The notes: generated by a model from the sequence alone, not told the origin. 64,000 nt of DNA from Rhodamnia argentea (GCF_020921035.1 NC_063154.1:5332001-5396000); one strand, 5' to 3'; numbered from the stretch's first letter, positions 25,074 to 38,200 are shown. Numbers and translations: made by a program.

Positions 25074-28000
25074 TCCAGACGGACCAAAACACGGCTCGCG
25101 AGAGGCAACACTCGACGGCACCACGCACAGCTTCGATCTGCCCCCCGAAATCACCTCCAGATATCAAATCACTTCAGAGCCGACCAGACTGAGCTCCGCC
25201 AGAAAAAGAGAAAGAAAAAAAAAACATCAAGCGAAAATCGCGCGAACCAGAAAATCTCCTCAGAAAAACGAGAGAGAAAATCCGGGAAAACGAGATCGTC
25301 GGAAATGGGGGAAAATCCGAGGCGTGTGGAGAAGAAGAAACCACCCCCCCTTCCACTTTTTTTTTGGCTCCTGTGCTTCTGCTTTTTTCCCTCTCTTCTT
25401 TTTTTTTTTATTTTCGATTTTCTCTGCTTCCTCTTTTCGAATTTAATTTAATTTAAAATGATTTCAAAATGTGATTACCTGTCAATTTTCCATTTTTTTC
25501 CTCTTTTTTTTTTTTTTTGAACTTTTTCGTTGTCGCAACTCGCACTGGGGCCAACCAAATTTGAAAGTCTCTTTAACGTACCGCCATCTTTTAGCGGTGT
25601 GACGGTTTTGGCCCTGCCTTTTCTGTAAATTTACGGCGGGAGCCTTTCCGAACATGCGGGGGCGTAATTTGTGCACCATAAATGAGCACATAAGTACATA
25701 ATTTATCCTTTCCACCAAAAAAAAAAAAAAAACAAAAGTACATAATTTATCCTAAAATGGTGCAAATTCCACCAACTAAAAAGATAGCTTGATTCTAAAA
25801 ATCGTTCCTATTTTTTTTTTATTAGCGAACTTCGGGAAATCAAGTAAAATTACGATGAACTCGTTTATTTATTTTCTATTCATTTTCCAAAACAATTCAT
25901 CAATTCCAATTTGCTTTATCAGATATATTCGAAAGATAGAGTTGTAATGTTATATGCTTCCTTAACGTATAATGATGGTTCATCGGGTATTCGATGCCGA
26001 CATTAAATGGTTTAATTTCTTCCGGTACCAAAAATAAAAAATGTGTTCGATATGAGCCGTTTTACAAGCATGAAAAGAGAGGGCAAAAAAATCATATCTT
26101 TTTTTTTTTCCAGAGAGTGCATTCGCAATGCATATATGTAATCTTAATTTAATGTGCAGAGAGCTGGCGTGCCCTGTCGTATCGAGCTACGTCGACGTGA
26201 TCAGTTGAATATGGAAAGAATATTTTCAAATGTCATTCGAAATTAACACCGATCCGGAATAGCTCGTGATTATTTTAAGGTTGTTTTTGTTTGAACGCGT
26301 GGATAAGGATTGTCTCGTGGATAAGGATTATCTCGACTAATTAAAGCTCATAAAGAAAAAAGATCGTCATTAACAAAATGCGCGAGCGGAAAAAGAGGAA
26401 ACGGGCGTTTTCGTCAATCCGCCATCCTATACCGACAGAGAGTGTGAGCATGACGCGAGATGAAAATCCCAGCCTGCTGGGATTTTGTGTTGGAGGGATG
26501 GGGAGATCCGAGTCAAAAAGGTCAGAAATGCTGCGGACGTGGCGAAACTCAGTCCGTCGAATCGGATGGGCCATCGTGCGGTCAATCTACGGTGCGTACG
26601 TGGAGGCAAGACCATGTGATTGCGGCACTCCAACGAAGCGTCGCTCCGAAAAGCCGGCAAACCGCAAAGCCTGAGCCGTGCGATTCGATTTGCTGTCGCG
26701 ATCGTAGCGGGTCGGGCCGAAGAATCTGCTGCTTCGCACCCAAGCGACCCGTATGGACGGCCAATCACGGAGCGCTATTCTCTCAGCTTCGCGTATAGTG
26801 AATCCATCGTGGAGTGACGTTTAGGAATTCCAAGACTCGCTCCAACTTTGTTTGCTTCATAAAAATAAATTATTCGAAAAATATATTTTTCTTAAAAATA
26901 ATCTTTTATATCTATTGAAATAATTAATAAATAAAGATTATTTTCATTGCCGACAGTAATTTAGATCCAACAATTTTATATAAATGATGAAAATATTTTT
27001 CATTCATTCATTCATTATTGTAAGCGATATGAGCAATTGTTTTCAAGAAAATATTTTCTGCATCATTAATTTTCACTTTTTGTCAATTCATATTTATTGA
27101 CCAAATCTGGTCACAACGAGGACAAGCGAGGGCTGCGATGCTTGCCAGCCTCTAAAGCTAGAAAAGGAAAGATAATTAAAAAATAATGCGTCATCACCAG
27201 CAATGTCACGTAGAACGGCCGTCATTCACATCGGTGATTTCCAATCAATATGACGAAATTAACAAAAAGTGAAAAGGTTTATAACCGAATCGGCAAACTT
27301 AAAGGGTTTATGACCGAGTTAACAAAAATGCGAAAATTTTAGGATTATTTTGACAGTTTTTCCAAAATTAACTAGACACAAAATTCACAGACCAAATTTA
27401 TCAGCAAAACTAGAACTTTACCTAATACGCAGTGAGCTCGAGCTCAGATCATAAGATAGTTAATCTTGCAACATCATTATTGTCCGAGGTTTTCTTTTCT
27501 TTACTTTTCCTAAATTTGTACGACCAAGAAAAGGTGTCCCCCCAATAGAAATCTTAAGACCTAAAAGCAAACTGTTGAACATCCATTCCAACCAAAATTA
27601 GATATGGCACCAAGATAAATTCGATCTAACGATCACGCTTTATCGAAACGATGGAGACCGATCACGCGAATTGACAGGTATCCATTTGGCCCTCTATAAC
27701 GACTCCTCGTCTAAAGCATCTTGCTTCCCACGACGTGATATGTCTAGCAAAATTAGGGACCGGGCTTTTTTGTTTTCCTCATTTTCTCACAAACCAAAGA
27801 GCCAAAAACGACATAAACAGAAAATTGAAAATGGTCGAGAGTAAATTTAACCTATAAAAGTCGCGTAATACTAGTTCTCTTTATGTGAAAACATAATTAA
27901 AAAAAAAAGAGTATCTGCACTAATATCTATCGTAAAGGAGCCAAACCATGACAAATGAGAAGCTATATTACGAATTACGGGTTCGAAGCATGGTAATTTT

Positions 28001-29270
28001 GGCTTGCTCTTTAGCTTTTGATGCATGTTTAATGAATTAGTTTCGTCGATAAAAAAAGAGAAAATTGGATCATATCTTACGTAGTCCCCGCCCTTGAATG
28101 ATTGAACTTTTCTTTTCTTTTTTTCTTTTTTTCCTTGTTCTTTATTTTTATTCTTTGCTATGAGAATAAATGAAGTTCGTTATCAAATTGGTCAAACGTG
28201 TGAAGACAATTTAAGGACAATGGGTCCCACACCACGAGGGTCTCTTGGATGAAGCTTTCCCTTTCTCTTTCTCTTTTTGGGCAAGCCCCCCTTTGGAAAC
28301 AAGCTGGATACGAGGGGTGTCATCGTCACCAAATCAAAATCAAAATCAAAACATATGAATTTTTCATTGTTCATAATGACTCGGGAACACGATCGGAATT
28401 AGCGGATTGCTCGAAGGAGCACCACCACCGCCACCAATTACTACGACCCCTCCCCCCCAAACCCCGAATCCGAGTTCTCCAAAGTAGGAATCGAACCCCG
28501 CAATCATCGTTATCGGGAGTCGGAGGTGATCAGGTCAACCTCGAGATGTTTGGACGGCATAAAAAGGGAGAAAAAAAGGAAAGGAAACGAGCGAAACTCA
28601 AGTGCAGCTGGCTCGGAAAATCAAAGGGCCAAAAAAAAAAAAAAAAACACCACGGGATAACAATATTCGAATGACCAACATTGACAAGTTTATATTTATT
28701 TCCCGCCCTTTTTTTATATCTCTCTCAATTTATATTTTATCATGCATGTGATGACATTCATATTTTATTTCCCTTTTTTTTTTAAGGTGAGAGGAGACAA
28801 AAACACGTGATGATGGATTCCTAACGTTGCTTTTTGCTGTCCTGTGTTTTTTGGTTACAGTTTCACTCACATTCAGGCTGTTCTTTATTCCGCACGCTGC
28901 CAAAAAAAGAGAGAGAGAGGGGTTAATTTGAGTTCGCTTTTGGCGCCTCACCTTCAAATTTCACTCATAAAAAGTGAAGAACTCGGGCCGTCTGAATTCT
29001 CTGGGTCACACAGCATTTAAAAATGAAAGCTTGACTCTAGACTTTTAATTGCGAAAGTCGAAAAGCCCGAAAGATCGAAATCCCGGAAGCGAAAGATCAT
29101 GCTAGAGAGCCGCTTGCGACGCTTTCGAATCCCGACCGGAAAGACCGGATCGCGTTTCGCGTGGCCGGTCTTGGAGTCGAATTATCAATTTGGGGGGCTT
29201 GATGATGACAATTCAGAGGTCCAGATCTTAGTAGAGAGAGAGAGAGACTTTGGATAGCAAGGTTGTTCCA
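25074..29270. other. Intergenic DNA between myosin and FSD3 genes
   Basis: The left 350 bases are the probable first exon and promoter of the minus-strand myosin gene. After that no coding series was found. A GC-balanced block at 26380-26820 is open in several frames on both strands, but none of them resembles a protein I know. AT-rich sequence at 26850-27070 belongs to a dispersed family also seen near 48.0 and 49.1 kb. A GC-rich patch at 27115-27165 with GACAAGCGAGGGCTGCGATG resembles the GC cores of the foldback elements. The 141-residue frame at 28249-28674 is low-complexity and rejected. Confidence 0.4.
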
Positions 29271-29273
29271 TTA

Positions 29274-29805
29274 TCTTTGCGTTTGGTTGTCGAATTTCTG
29301 GTCATGATAAGATTGGATAGGATAAGATAAGAAATCTAGGGATTTGGCCATATTCTATCCACTGTTTGGTGAACTGCTGATTTAAAGTCGGATATTCTTA
29401 TATCCTATCATATCATGCATTTGGTAGAAAGCGTATATCAATATAAAAGACATATGCTCATGAAATATTCCGATCTTATTATTATAAAAATAACATTCTC
29501 ATACACAAAAAAACTTGAAAATATACACATTTTATTAGATCTTCAAACCTCTTTGCAAAAAAATAAAATAAAATGAAAATAGAAATAAATGAGAAAAGAA
29601 AGTTGTCATCGTTATAAAAATTAGCTTTTATATGACGGATAAGAGAAATCTTATCCGATTTTACCCTATCCCCTCCCATCGGATTTTTTTATCCGGGTCA
29701 TATCCCCTCTATATCTGACATTATACTATTTGGGACACCTGCTAAACACGGGACATGATAAAACATATCATATCCCGAGTTTTATACAGACCACCAAACG
29801 CAGCC
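29274..29805. mobile_element. Tourist/PIF-Harbinger-like MITE
   Basis: A TTA trinucleotide flanks both sides (29271-29273 and 29806-29808), as expected for PIF/Harbinger insertions. The ends pair: TCTTTGCGTTTGGTTGTC on the left, and GGCTGCGTTTGGTGGTC in reverse complement on the right. Sub-terminal GGATAAGATAAGAAATCT and its right-arm counterpart (GGATAAGATTTCTCTTATCC in reverse complement) extend the symmetry over most of the 532 bases. It is non-coding and non-autonomous. Confidence 0.65.
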
Positions 29806-32101
29806 TTAGATTGCAACTAGAAGAGGTAAATGCATGGAGCAGATACAGAGGAGGAGTCAAAGCTGGAGAGGTGCGTACATGTGAATGTGGGAGATGCAGT
29901 TCCAATGGCAACATGAAAAAGCAGCAGCAAAAAGATAGAGAGAGAGAGAGAGAGAGATGGTGGTGATGGTAGTCTGGTAGACCCAACGGCCCCCAACCTT
30001 CAATTATTAAAGCTTTCTTCACTCATGATAGCTTCAAATCCTCCTTTGCCTTTCCTTTTTGGGGGGTGGGGGATTTCAATTTCATCGTAAACCTTGCACA
30101 TGGTTCTTGCCATTTTTTTCCATCTCTAGTTCATACACATACATTCGGGCCGCCTCCAAGTGGACAACATTCGCCTTCCGATAATCACGAACCCGAAAAT
30201 TCGCCCTTGTCAATTAGTAAAGAACGAGTTTTAATCACTACCTCATACTGCGTGATGTGATAGTCCATTCGGACATAACGCGACGAGAGCACGACGGTTC
30301 GCCTTATGCGTCGGGAGAAGACGCGTGTGTCGTCTTCGTGCAAAGTACATAGCATCTTGTTAATGCATAGTATGCCTATTGAGATTTTTGTCGTGTTTAT
30401 CCTAGTTGTAAATGGAACATTGCCGCTCCTGGATTTTATTTTTTCTGTAATAAGGGTCCATTTGTTTTGAAGGAAAACTGTTGTCGGGAAATTGTTTTTC
30501 AATTTTTCATTTTCTGGACGATGGAAAGTTAATCAATTTGCAGAAAACGTTTTCCATATACTGAAAAAAAAAAAAAAAACTTACATCGGCGAAAACAACT
30601 TTCCATTCAAGGAAAACAAACTTACTGGACTAATTTTATTTTTTTTTGGAAAAAGATTTTCATAAAAATATTTTCCTCTATTATCAAATTTTCGACGAAA
30701 CAAGCATAGCCTAATATTTTGAAAACCTTCACAACGAGGCCACTTAGAAGAAGAAACTTAAAAAAGAAGAGCAGTGGGATTTCATGGGCAAGAGACATGA
30801 TCACAAACCCCACAGGCTTCTGACCTTAAGCTTGGGAGCCAAAAAGGAGTTGGCTTTAGGCTTTAATGCCTTTTCCGTGATGGCCCTGTGCACAACCTGT
30901 GTTGCATTATTGATCTCCAACTGACCCCCCCAAACCAAATTAACCAATTTTTTTTTAGGTTGGGCCTGCTCCTGCATATCAATGAACAGATTGAATACAT
31001 CACCATGGGCTGGCCACTGTTGAGTGATAATAATTTCTATGTGTTGACTCTCAAAGTATTCTAAATTTTTTGTTCCCAACATTTCCATATTTCATTCTCA
31101 AGCAAGAGGCAATCACTTTGCACATGATTACCCTGATTTGGACAACAACAAAAGAAAAGATCCAGAGAATGTGTCTATTCTGAAGCCCTAGACTTTGTTT
31201 GCTGTTAACTGCCCTTTTCCTAAAATGGGATCTTTCCTCAAGGATGACCCATGACCGCCACAGCATAGTCTAATTGCAGAGGTTTTGGTCAGCTATGCTT
31301 GTTCTTTCCTACATGGGGTGTATCCTCCATGACAAAACAGGGCATGGGATGGTACGACTCGATGCACATGTCTGAGGCCTTTTGGAGCCGGCATGCCGGG
31401 TTATGCTGCCGAGAAATTTGGAGCCAGCGTGTTGGGCTCTGCGTGCGGGCTTCTCTCTCTCTTGCTATTGTCCCTTCCAGTCAATAAAAACAATGCAAGA
31501 AAAACGCGACAATGTATCAGTGAGCGAGAATCTGCTGGGTTCTTCGAAAGGATTTGCCAAGAATCCTTACTTCTCCGAACTTCCTATTCATAATGCATGC
31601 TGAATCTCGATCCGTATTGAACAGATCCCAGTAAAACGACATGCTGGTATCATCTCCAGCAAAACTCATCTTTTTAGGCTCGATCTTTATACTTCACTGT
31701 TCTGATATACCACATCATCTTAATGAAGGGGCCCATGACTGAGCTTAATCAGGTCTGGCTATAAGCATCAACCAAAAAACAAGCACACAGAAATGCAGAA
31801 CAACGAAAAATGGGAAGGCAAGTTTCTGATTTCTAATCTCTGCCTCAGCTATAATCACGAATTGGTACAGCACAGTAACTCGCGTGTTCATCAGATATAC
31901 AAGATTATGCATTGACAAATCAAGAGCATCTAAAATTTATACTTGAACATATTATACAGACAAAAAAAGGGAGAGGAAAATGTGGGGGAAAATAGTTTGA
32001 CTAAATCCTGTTCTCTGTCCTTAAAATATATATCTCATCCATGATCTACGTCTATATCCCACAAGACTACAAAAACAGCAGCTTCTTGAAGTTGAAGAAT
32101 A
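29806..32101. other. Intergenic/3' flank of the FSD3 gene
   Basis: No gene was recognised. A (GA)n tract lies near 29936-29957. Two adjoining minus-strand open frames at 30801-31266 overlap in different frames and could be a decayed coding fragment, but they match nothing I know. The right-hand end should contain the 3' untranslated region of the minus-strand FSD3 gene. Confidence 0.4.
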
Positions 32102-35100
32102 TCATGCAACGGGGATCTTGGGTTCGCCTAAGTTAACAAAGGCCTCCGCACGGATAATCCGGGCTGTCACGACATGCCAAGACACGAGGTGATTCATGAA
32201 TGCATTAACATATTTCCCTCGATCATGCTGTATGGCAGAATCCAAGATCAGCACACACATACGTCAATAACGAGAAAAGATACTGAGGAATGGTTTTGTA
32301 CCTTGTAATCTTGGTAATAAGCATGCTGCAAAGGAAAATAAAGGATTTAGGAAAATCAATACCTACACACACACGCGAGAGAGAGAGAGGGAGAGAGAGA
32401 GTACGCGTACTTCCCACGTATCCAAGCTCATCAAGGGCTGCAGGAGGAGGAGGATGCGGATTAACAAAATCTAAGAAGAAGAATGTCTCAGAAACAAACC
32501 GGAAATGCTAACTTACAATGTCATCCCATGCGATCGGGTTGACAGCATTTGATGTCTTCACTACTTCAAGTCGCTTCTCTTGTCTCTTCACTGAACAGAA
32601 AAGAAAACGAATAAATATATCACCAGAAAATTACAACCCGTCAACTTTTATGCTTTGATGACAGTTTCAAACTCTTAAGAACAGAACCATCCGGAAAAGG
32701 GTAAATCAACAATCAACTTTGCAGAATGCACTTGGTACATTTGTTACTCGTGTGCTCGTTGGCATTATGGAGTTACTATTCTGTAATCAAAATTGGATTT
32801 GGAGTAAGAGGATGGTCGATTTCTTAGTTGTCTGCAGTCAGAAAATTACTAGATGGATGATAACGCAACAATCAAACAAGCATCAAATGGGAAAAGAAGC
32901 ATGCTTAATTTTAGAAATTAACTTACGGACAAGCCAAACCCAGCCTGATCCAAACAGTGACAGAGAAGCTTCAATGAACTTCTCCTTGAAATTGGTAAAT
33001 GAACCAAAGTCCTTTTCAATCTGCTGAAGAAGACCCAGTTCTGGCATGCCTCCACCACCAGGTTGCATTGATTCCCAAAAAAAGTCATGATTCCAAACCT
33101 GAAAAGTTTAATTAAATTAGAGTCCACAAAATAATTCAATACACCATGCATGAGCACACAAGGACATCCTAAGGTAGGGTGAAATGCTGATATTGCACAT
33201 AAGACGAGCAAAACTAGGATATTCTTCTCTGTATAATGGTTACATGCTAAACTATGGGTAAACATAACTCCAATTGGTGTTGACGGTCAGCAATTGGTTA
33301 GGTCTGGCTACACATGCTCAATCGCTTAATATTCCAATTCTTTCGGATATTTCTTCCTGTATTCACATCAATATCTTACACAAGCAATGCTTGCATCAAG
33401 CAAGGTGGTCATAACTAACATTTCCATGACTCTGCCCAAGGCTCCAGCAGTTTGAACCCTTTTAGGTACAAAGACTGGCCCTAAAAGCAAAAAAGGCAAG
33501 GTAAAATGATGATTATCAAAGTTATCAACCAGCAATCTTGTCTGGGTGCATCACAATTCGGAACTAGTGCAGAAGGTCGAGGGATCTCACTAAGATTATA
33601 AATAGCTTTTCTGGTGCGTGTAAATGGTCTCTTGCCCACACACATACTACGAACAATGCGCTTTTAGCTGCGATTGTATGGCCTAAAAGAGGCACTCCAT
33701 CAATGATCATAGCATGGTCGCTAGAAATTCTAATCAGCAGTTGAAATACTAATTTAATATTTTCCAACCATGTAATTCTTTTTTATCTGCTCAACATGAA
33801 TTGAAATAATGAAAAATTCTCTCTTACATTCCAGAAAGTTCCTCACAAGCACGTGCATGTGCATTACCTGAATCTCAGATACAAGATGAATACATAGAAC
33901 CCTTATCCTCTCAACTGCTAAGATATGCACATGATATTTTAGCCCATGAATCGATTACTCAAGGTCAGGTGACAAGCTATGCATAAGAACATTTTAGAAC
34001 CTCACGCTTGACTTGGCTCAGCAAATGACAAGAATGGGACCAGGGTCAAAGGAGCTTTAAAGGGGATGCAAAGCTGGGCTGAGTCCAACATTTTTGGTGA
34101 GTTCCTTACTTGAAATTTGAATGAGCCATGGAATGCTATTGAACAAAAACTATACAATACCAAAAAGGCCAACTATGCTAGCTGTTAAGCAACTGAATAT
34201 CCGCAAGTACTTTAACAAGGTCCGCTGAAATTCAAAGCTCTCTTTTTGCATGACAAGCACTATAATTTTGCATACCAGGTTCCTTTAATTAGATCCCTCG
34301 TAAACAGCAATTGGAACTAAAGGATGTGTGAGTAAAGCAAAAGGGCCAATCGACGAAGCATCACCAAACTGAATGTGCCCATAGCTGCTCTGAGAGAAAG
34401 GTTTATGTACAAATTTCGTGAGAAAACAGCCTTCATCAGCAGCATAAGCCGTGGAGATAATTACACAGCCAAAGTTGTCCCATTGGAGAACCACAATGCA
34501 AGTCCTCTAAGAGGATACAGCACAACTAGTAAGTGAACTTGCTGAAGAAAAGAGGACATGCCTGCGCAGCATTATTGAACTCTGGTAGTGGGTTCCCATT
34601 GTTGTAAGTTACTTTGACAAGTTCGTCAAGAGTGTAGCTATATAATATATCGTTCTTCTCAAGTTGTTTGTTCAAGCCTTCCACATAACCATGATGATGT
34701 TCTCCCCAGTGTGTTTCGAGAAGCCTCTTGCTCATGTATGGTTCAAGAGCATCCTACGTATTCGGACACAGTTAGTAGTAAGAATAGAAAACTTTCAAAT
34801 GTCAGATTTGCAAATTTTCTAACGTTGAAATAACTGGCATCGAAAATTTCAAGAGTGGTGAAAACTCCAAGTTACTGGAGTAGTTTTTTCCATCAATAGA
34901 CCTTAGACAAATACATAAAGAACCCAACAACGAGATAGTTTCTTCTTTTCCATAATAGTTTGCCGGCAAAATACCATAATTCCTCTAATGATTTTTTGCA
35001 ACACCTGTAGCACATGTTTATGAAAAAGAGCAGATGCCAACTGCATATTGGAGTCTTGAACAGGCTTGGATCATGGCATAAAGCCGCTGGCTTAAGCCAA

Positions 35101-36572
35101 ACGCTCAATTAAAAGCATGGGCCACTCTAAAACTTCGTCTGTCATGGATGTTCGTGGAAGGAAACTTCGTACAGTTGAAGTAACTTCAGAGCTCGATTGG
35201 CAGAACCTCAACTTCATGCCATTACGCTTATCTCTAGTTCAAGTGATAAGCATCAGCGACTGAAACAAAAACTAGCTTAGCTGAATTGATTATGCAGGCC
35301 ATGGCAATGATAATTACACGTACAATTATCAGTGTATGTCTCACTCTTTTTGGATAAAATTGTCAGATCGAAAACTTGTACGGAAAACTATCAACTAACA
35401 ACTTACAAGTGCATATGGAGGACTCTTCAACCCATAGAAAGCAAGAATTTTTGAAGCTTTGCGTGAGAGAAAACCGGGTCCCCTCTGCTGCTTTAAAACA
35501 ACAATTCGACTAAGATGTAAGAATTAAATGACAAAGCATATGCAGAACACTGGTAGAAATTGATGTAGAACAGTAAACAATTCTGGCAACGGAGCTGGTG
35601 AAAAATGGATAAATAAACATATTTTCGTGAACTGAATTATTTGCATGATGATGCCTATCCTATTCTTGCAGCACAGCAAGTAAATGGACCTTTCCTGTCA
35701 CTTTGGCATAACATTTCTCCCATGTATCACACTTCTAAAGTATTGTCACAGGTGATCAGAGGAAGCTTATCCATGACAAAAATTTAATCAAACTTGAACG
35801 GATTTTTCGTCTTTATGCTCAAAGCACAGCTCACAAGAAAAGCGAAACAAATAATATTAGACCAGAACTGTCGGTTTTGCAAACTAGAACGAACAGAGAC
35901 TCTCTTCAAATACTGCGTTTCCACTTAGAGATAGGCCTGTTCAAAACCCAAACCAAATCCCAAAATCTTCACTCTATTTAGATATTGAGCCTAGTGTCCC
36001 CGTCCAGAGGAAGTGACCCCAATGACCGAGCACTGAAGCTTCTGAGGGCCTAGGATTTCTTCTAGAGTGTCCTTGGTAGATGGTAAGATGGAATCGCCAC
36101 TGATAGATCAAGAGGGAATCTACGGTTGTAATCAAAGGGCTCTTATCTAAATAGGGTGCCCTCCCCTCATTTGGTAATTGAAATCCAGAATGGTATCATC
36201 TCACAAGCAATAGAATCTAGAACTTCTTTTTACGAGTCTCTCTAATTTCTCTCTAGAATCCTAGGTCGCAGGCCGGGCATAGGGCACGCTAGATCAACCA
36301 GCCGTGACACTAGTCTATACCCTCATCAACTCACAAACACAAGCCTTTTTCAGATTCCTCCAACAATTGCAACATTATGTTGCTATTCCACTATGACAGC
36401 CAACAGGAAGAAAAGAAGACGCCAACGAGCCAAAAAAAAAAAAAAGTGCAGCAAGAGCTAAAAACTGTACCAGAGCAGGAATCCTGAGGCTGTTCAGGTT
36501 CTGAGAGCAGCCATTACTCCATGGGAGGTTATGCTTTGCCAAGCAAGAAGCGTGAAGAGAAAAAGACCCCAT
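32102..36572 (-). CDS. FSD3: Iron superoxide dismutase, plastid (FSD3 type)
   Basis: It converts superoxide to hydrogen peroxide and oxygen; FSD3 works in plastid nucleoids with FSD2. Eight coding exons: 36471-36572, 35407-35487, 34562-34753, 32927-33098, 32517-32590, 32411-32437, 32302-32325 and 32102-32227, giving 265 residues (Arabidopsis FSD3 is 263). Residues 1 to about 45 are a transit-peptide-like leader. The iron ligands are visible: His76 (THWGEHH), His129 (WNHDFFW), and Asp213 and His217 (DTWEH). The Fe-type glutamine is in NNAAQ (125). 'LNKQLEKND' and the C-terminal '[16 protein letters not shown]' mark FSD3 rather than FSD1 or FSD2. The intron after exon 3 begins GC (CAG|GCATGT), not GT. 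Exons 6 and 7 are micro-exons of 27 and 24 bases, and their junction falls inside the DxWEH motif. The acceptor of exon 2 is a tandem NAG (AAAGCAGCAG), so one extra Gln is possible. Exon 6 residues 'PLMSLDT' are less conserved than the rest. Confidence 0.95.
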
Positions 36573-36616
36573 CTTTACCAGCCACTTTCCTCAACCTGTC
36601 ATCAGACAGCCACCAT
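36573..36616 (-). other. Probable FSD3 leader exon with a short upstream ORF
   Basis: On the minus strand an acceptor TTGTTGCAG ends at 36617, so a leader exon of 44 bases would precede the start codon. It would begin with ATG GTG GCT GTC TGA (36616-36602), a four-codon upstream ORF. The exon border is inferred from the splice signal alone. Confidence 0.4.
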
Positions 36617-38200
36617 CTGCAACAAGAAAAGTCACCCGCTTTGCTGAAAGCAAGCGAAAACGAAGACACCCATTAACTTCTCGTTCGGGAGCAACCGATT
36701 TCGAGGGAAGAACACAAATGGGTCGCTTTTTTTCCTACACAAATGAGCCGCAAATGATTCGCGGAGAACACGGGAAATCTCAAATGGGCCAAAAAGAAAA
36801 AGAAAAAGAAGAGGGACAACAAATTCAACCTTGAAATATTGGAGCTTTGCGGGAAAAGATGTTCGAAGCTGGGTGTGAAGAAGGCGACTGACGCAGAAGT
36901 TAGTCCAGTGCCAGCGGATAAGAGGGCAGCGAACTCGCTGGTTTGAATTGGCAAAGAGAATCTATGATGAGTTGAGTCCACCGTATCTATCTTTTGCCAA
37001 ATGGATTTGGGACAATCAATTCACCGAACGGGGCGTGTAATTACCACGTGCAATTAATTCAGAATGAATCATACTAACGAGTTAGACCAATTTATAAGCA
37101 TGTGTTCGTCAATCACGTAAAGATTATATCTTTATCAGCAGAAAACTCGTTAGTCTAGAGTCTAATGTACTACACAATATTAATTCGTTTATCAATTCAT
37201 TAATTTAAAATATTGTTTTGTACTCAGTACAAAATATTTTCTCACGTATAGTATCTTAATTATTTTATTTTATTTTTTTGGAAAAATTATAAATAAGAAT
37301 GAAAAATGAATTCATTTTTTTAAAAAAATTTACAAATGAATCTTATTTCAAATAAAGACATTACTTTCTACAAGTAACACGTGTCTAGTCCGGTGAGAAA
37401 GCGCAGCTCAAGCGACCATGAGCTGCTGTACTTCTCCTGAGAGCAAGATAAGCTCCTTTAGAAAATCACATTTATCCTTACCCCCAGTAGACTTAAGATA
37501 GGAGTAAGTTTGATCATAAGGATCTGAGTATGCTGGCCGGCCGACCAAATTTTCGTCGGCCGCCGGGGACTTGATTTTTCCAATAGCCGACACAGGCATC
37601 AAATGTTTAGGGAAAAAAAAAACTAAAAATATATGAAATAAAAGGCTAGGAGACGTGGCCAACGAACTCCAACAGCCAGTCCCAGGCTCGTCGCTGAAGC
37701 ATATGCTCCAAGCATATGTAATTTTGCTCTTGACTTAGCGGCAAGAATCTGGCAGACCCGTCCGTAGCTCTTCGCATCTTCTTCTTCTCTCCAGAAGGGA
37801 AGCATTGCTCGACTCCTTCGCGCAAGAACATCGAGTAAGAATCCCATTTCTCATCTCCAATTTGGCTCGTACCGTCCGATACGGTAATCATCGTCCCTGT
37901 CCGATTGGCGACACGAAGGCGGTCCTCCTCCATATGCTGAAATTTGCACTTTTTACTTCTCATATTTGAGTCCTCGAGGAGGGAAGACAGGACTCCAATC
38001 CGGACGGCGCCGACCCAGTTCGCCGAATTCGATTTCTAGAATCTTTTGGGTGTTGGGCTCTGTTAATCTGGGCTTGCAAGCGCTTGATTTATTGCCCGGA
38101 ACAGAAGAAGAAGGAAAATCGTGTAGGAGATGATATCCGCGCTTCTTGAATTGTTGCGGTGCCTTCTTTGTTGCGAGGAGAGGCACGAAGAGGACGATGA
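36617..38200. other. FSD3 upstream region and unassigned DNA
   Basis: The left part (to about 37000) is the likely leader and promoter of the minus-strand FSD3 gene. An AT-rich stretch at 37060-37380 shows nothing. From 37408 to 38186 three minus-strand open frames (84, 105 and 77 residues) follow one another in different frames with little overlap. I do not recognise any of them. They may be remnants of a frameshifted gene or the antisense of a leader for the transcript-like block to the right. Confidence 0.35.

Noticed and set aside
28484-28502. tRNA-like T-loop (GGGGTTCGATTCC on the minus strand)
   Set aside because: The flanking bases do not pair as a T-stem, and no anticodon or D-arm lies at the right distance.
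28249-28674. 141-residue plus-strand frame
   Set aside because: It is composed of simple-sequence DNA (Ser/Leu, Ile/Lys and Lys-rich runs) with no motif and no splice context.
30801-31266. Two adjoining minus-strand frames
   Set aside because: They change frame within the region, show no known domain, and could not be tied to a mobile-element family with confidence.
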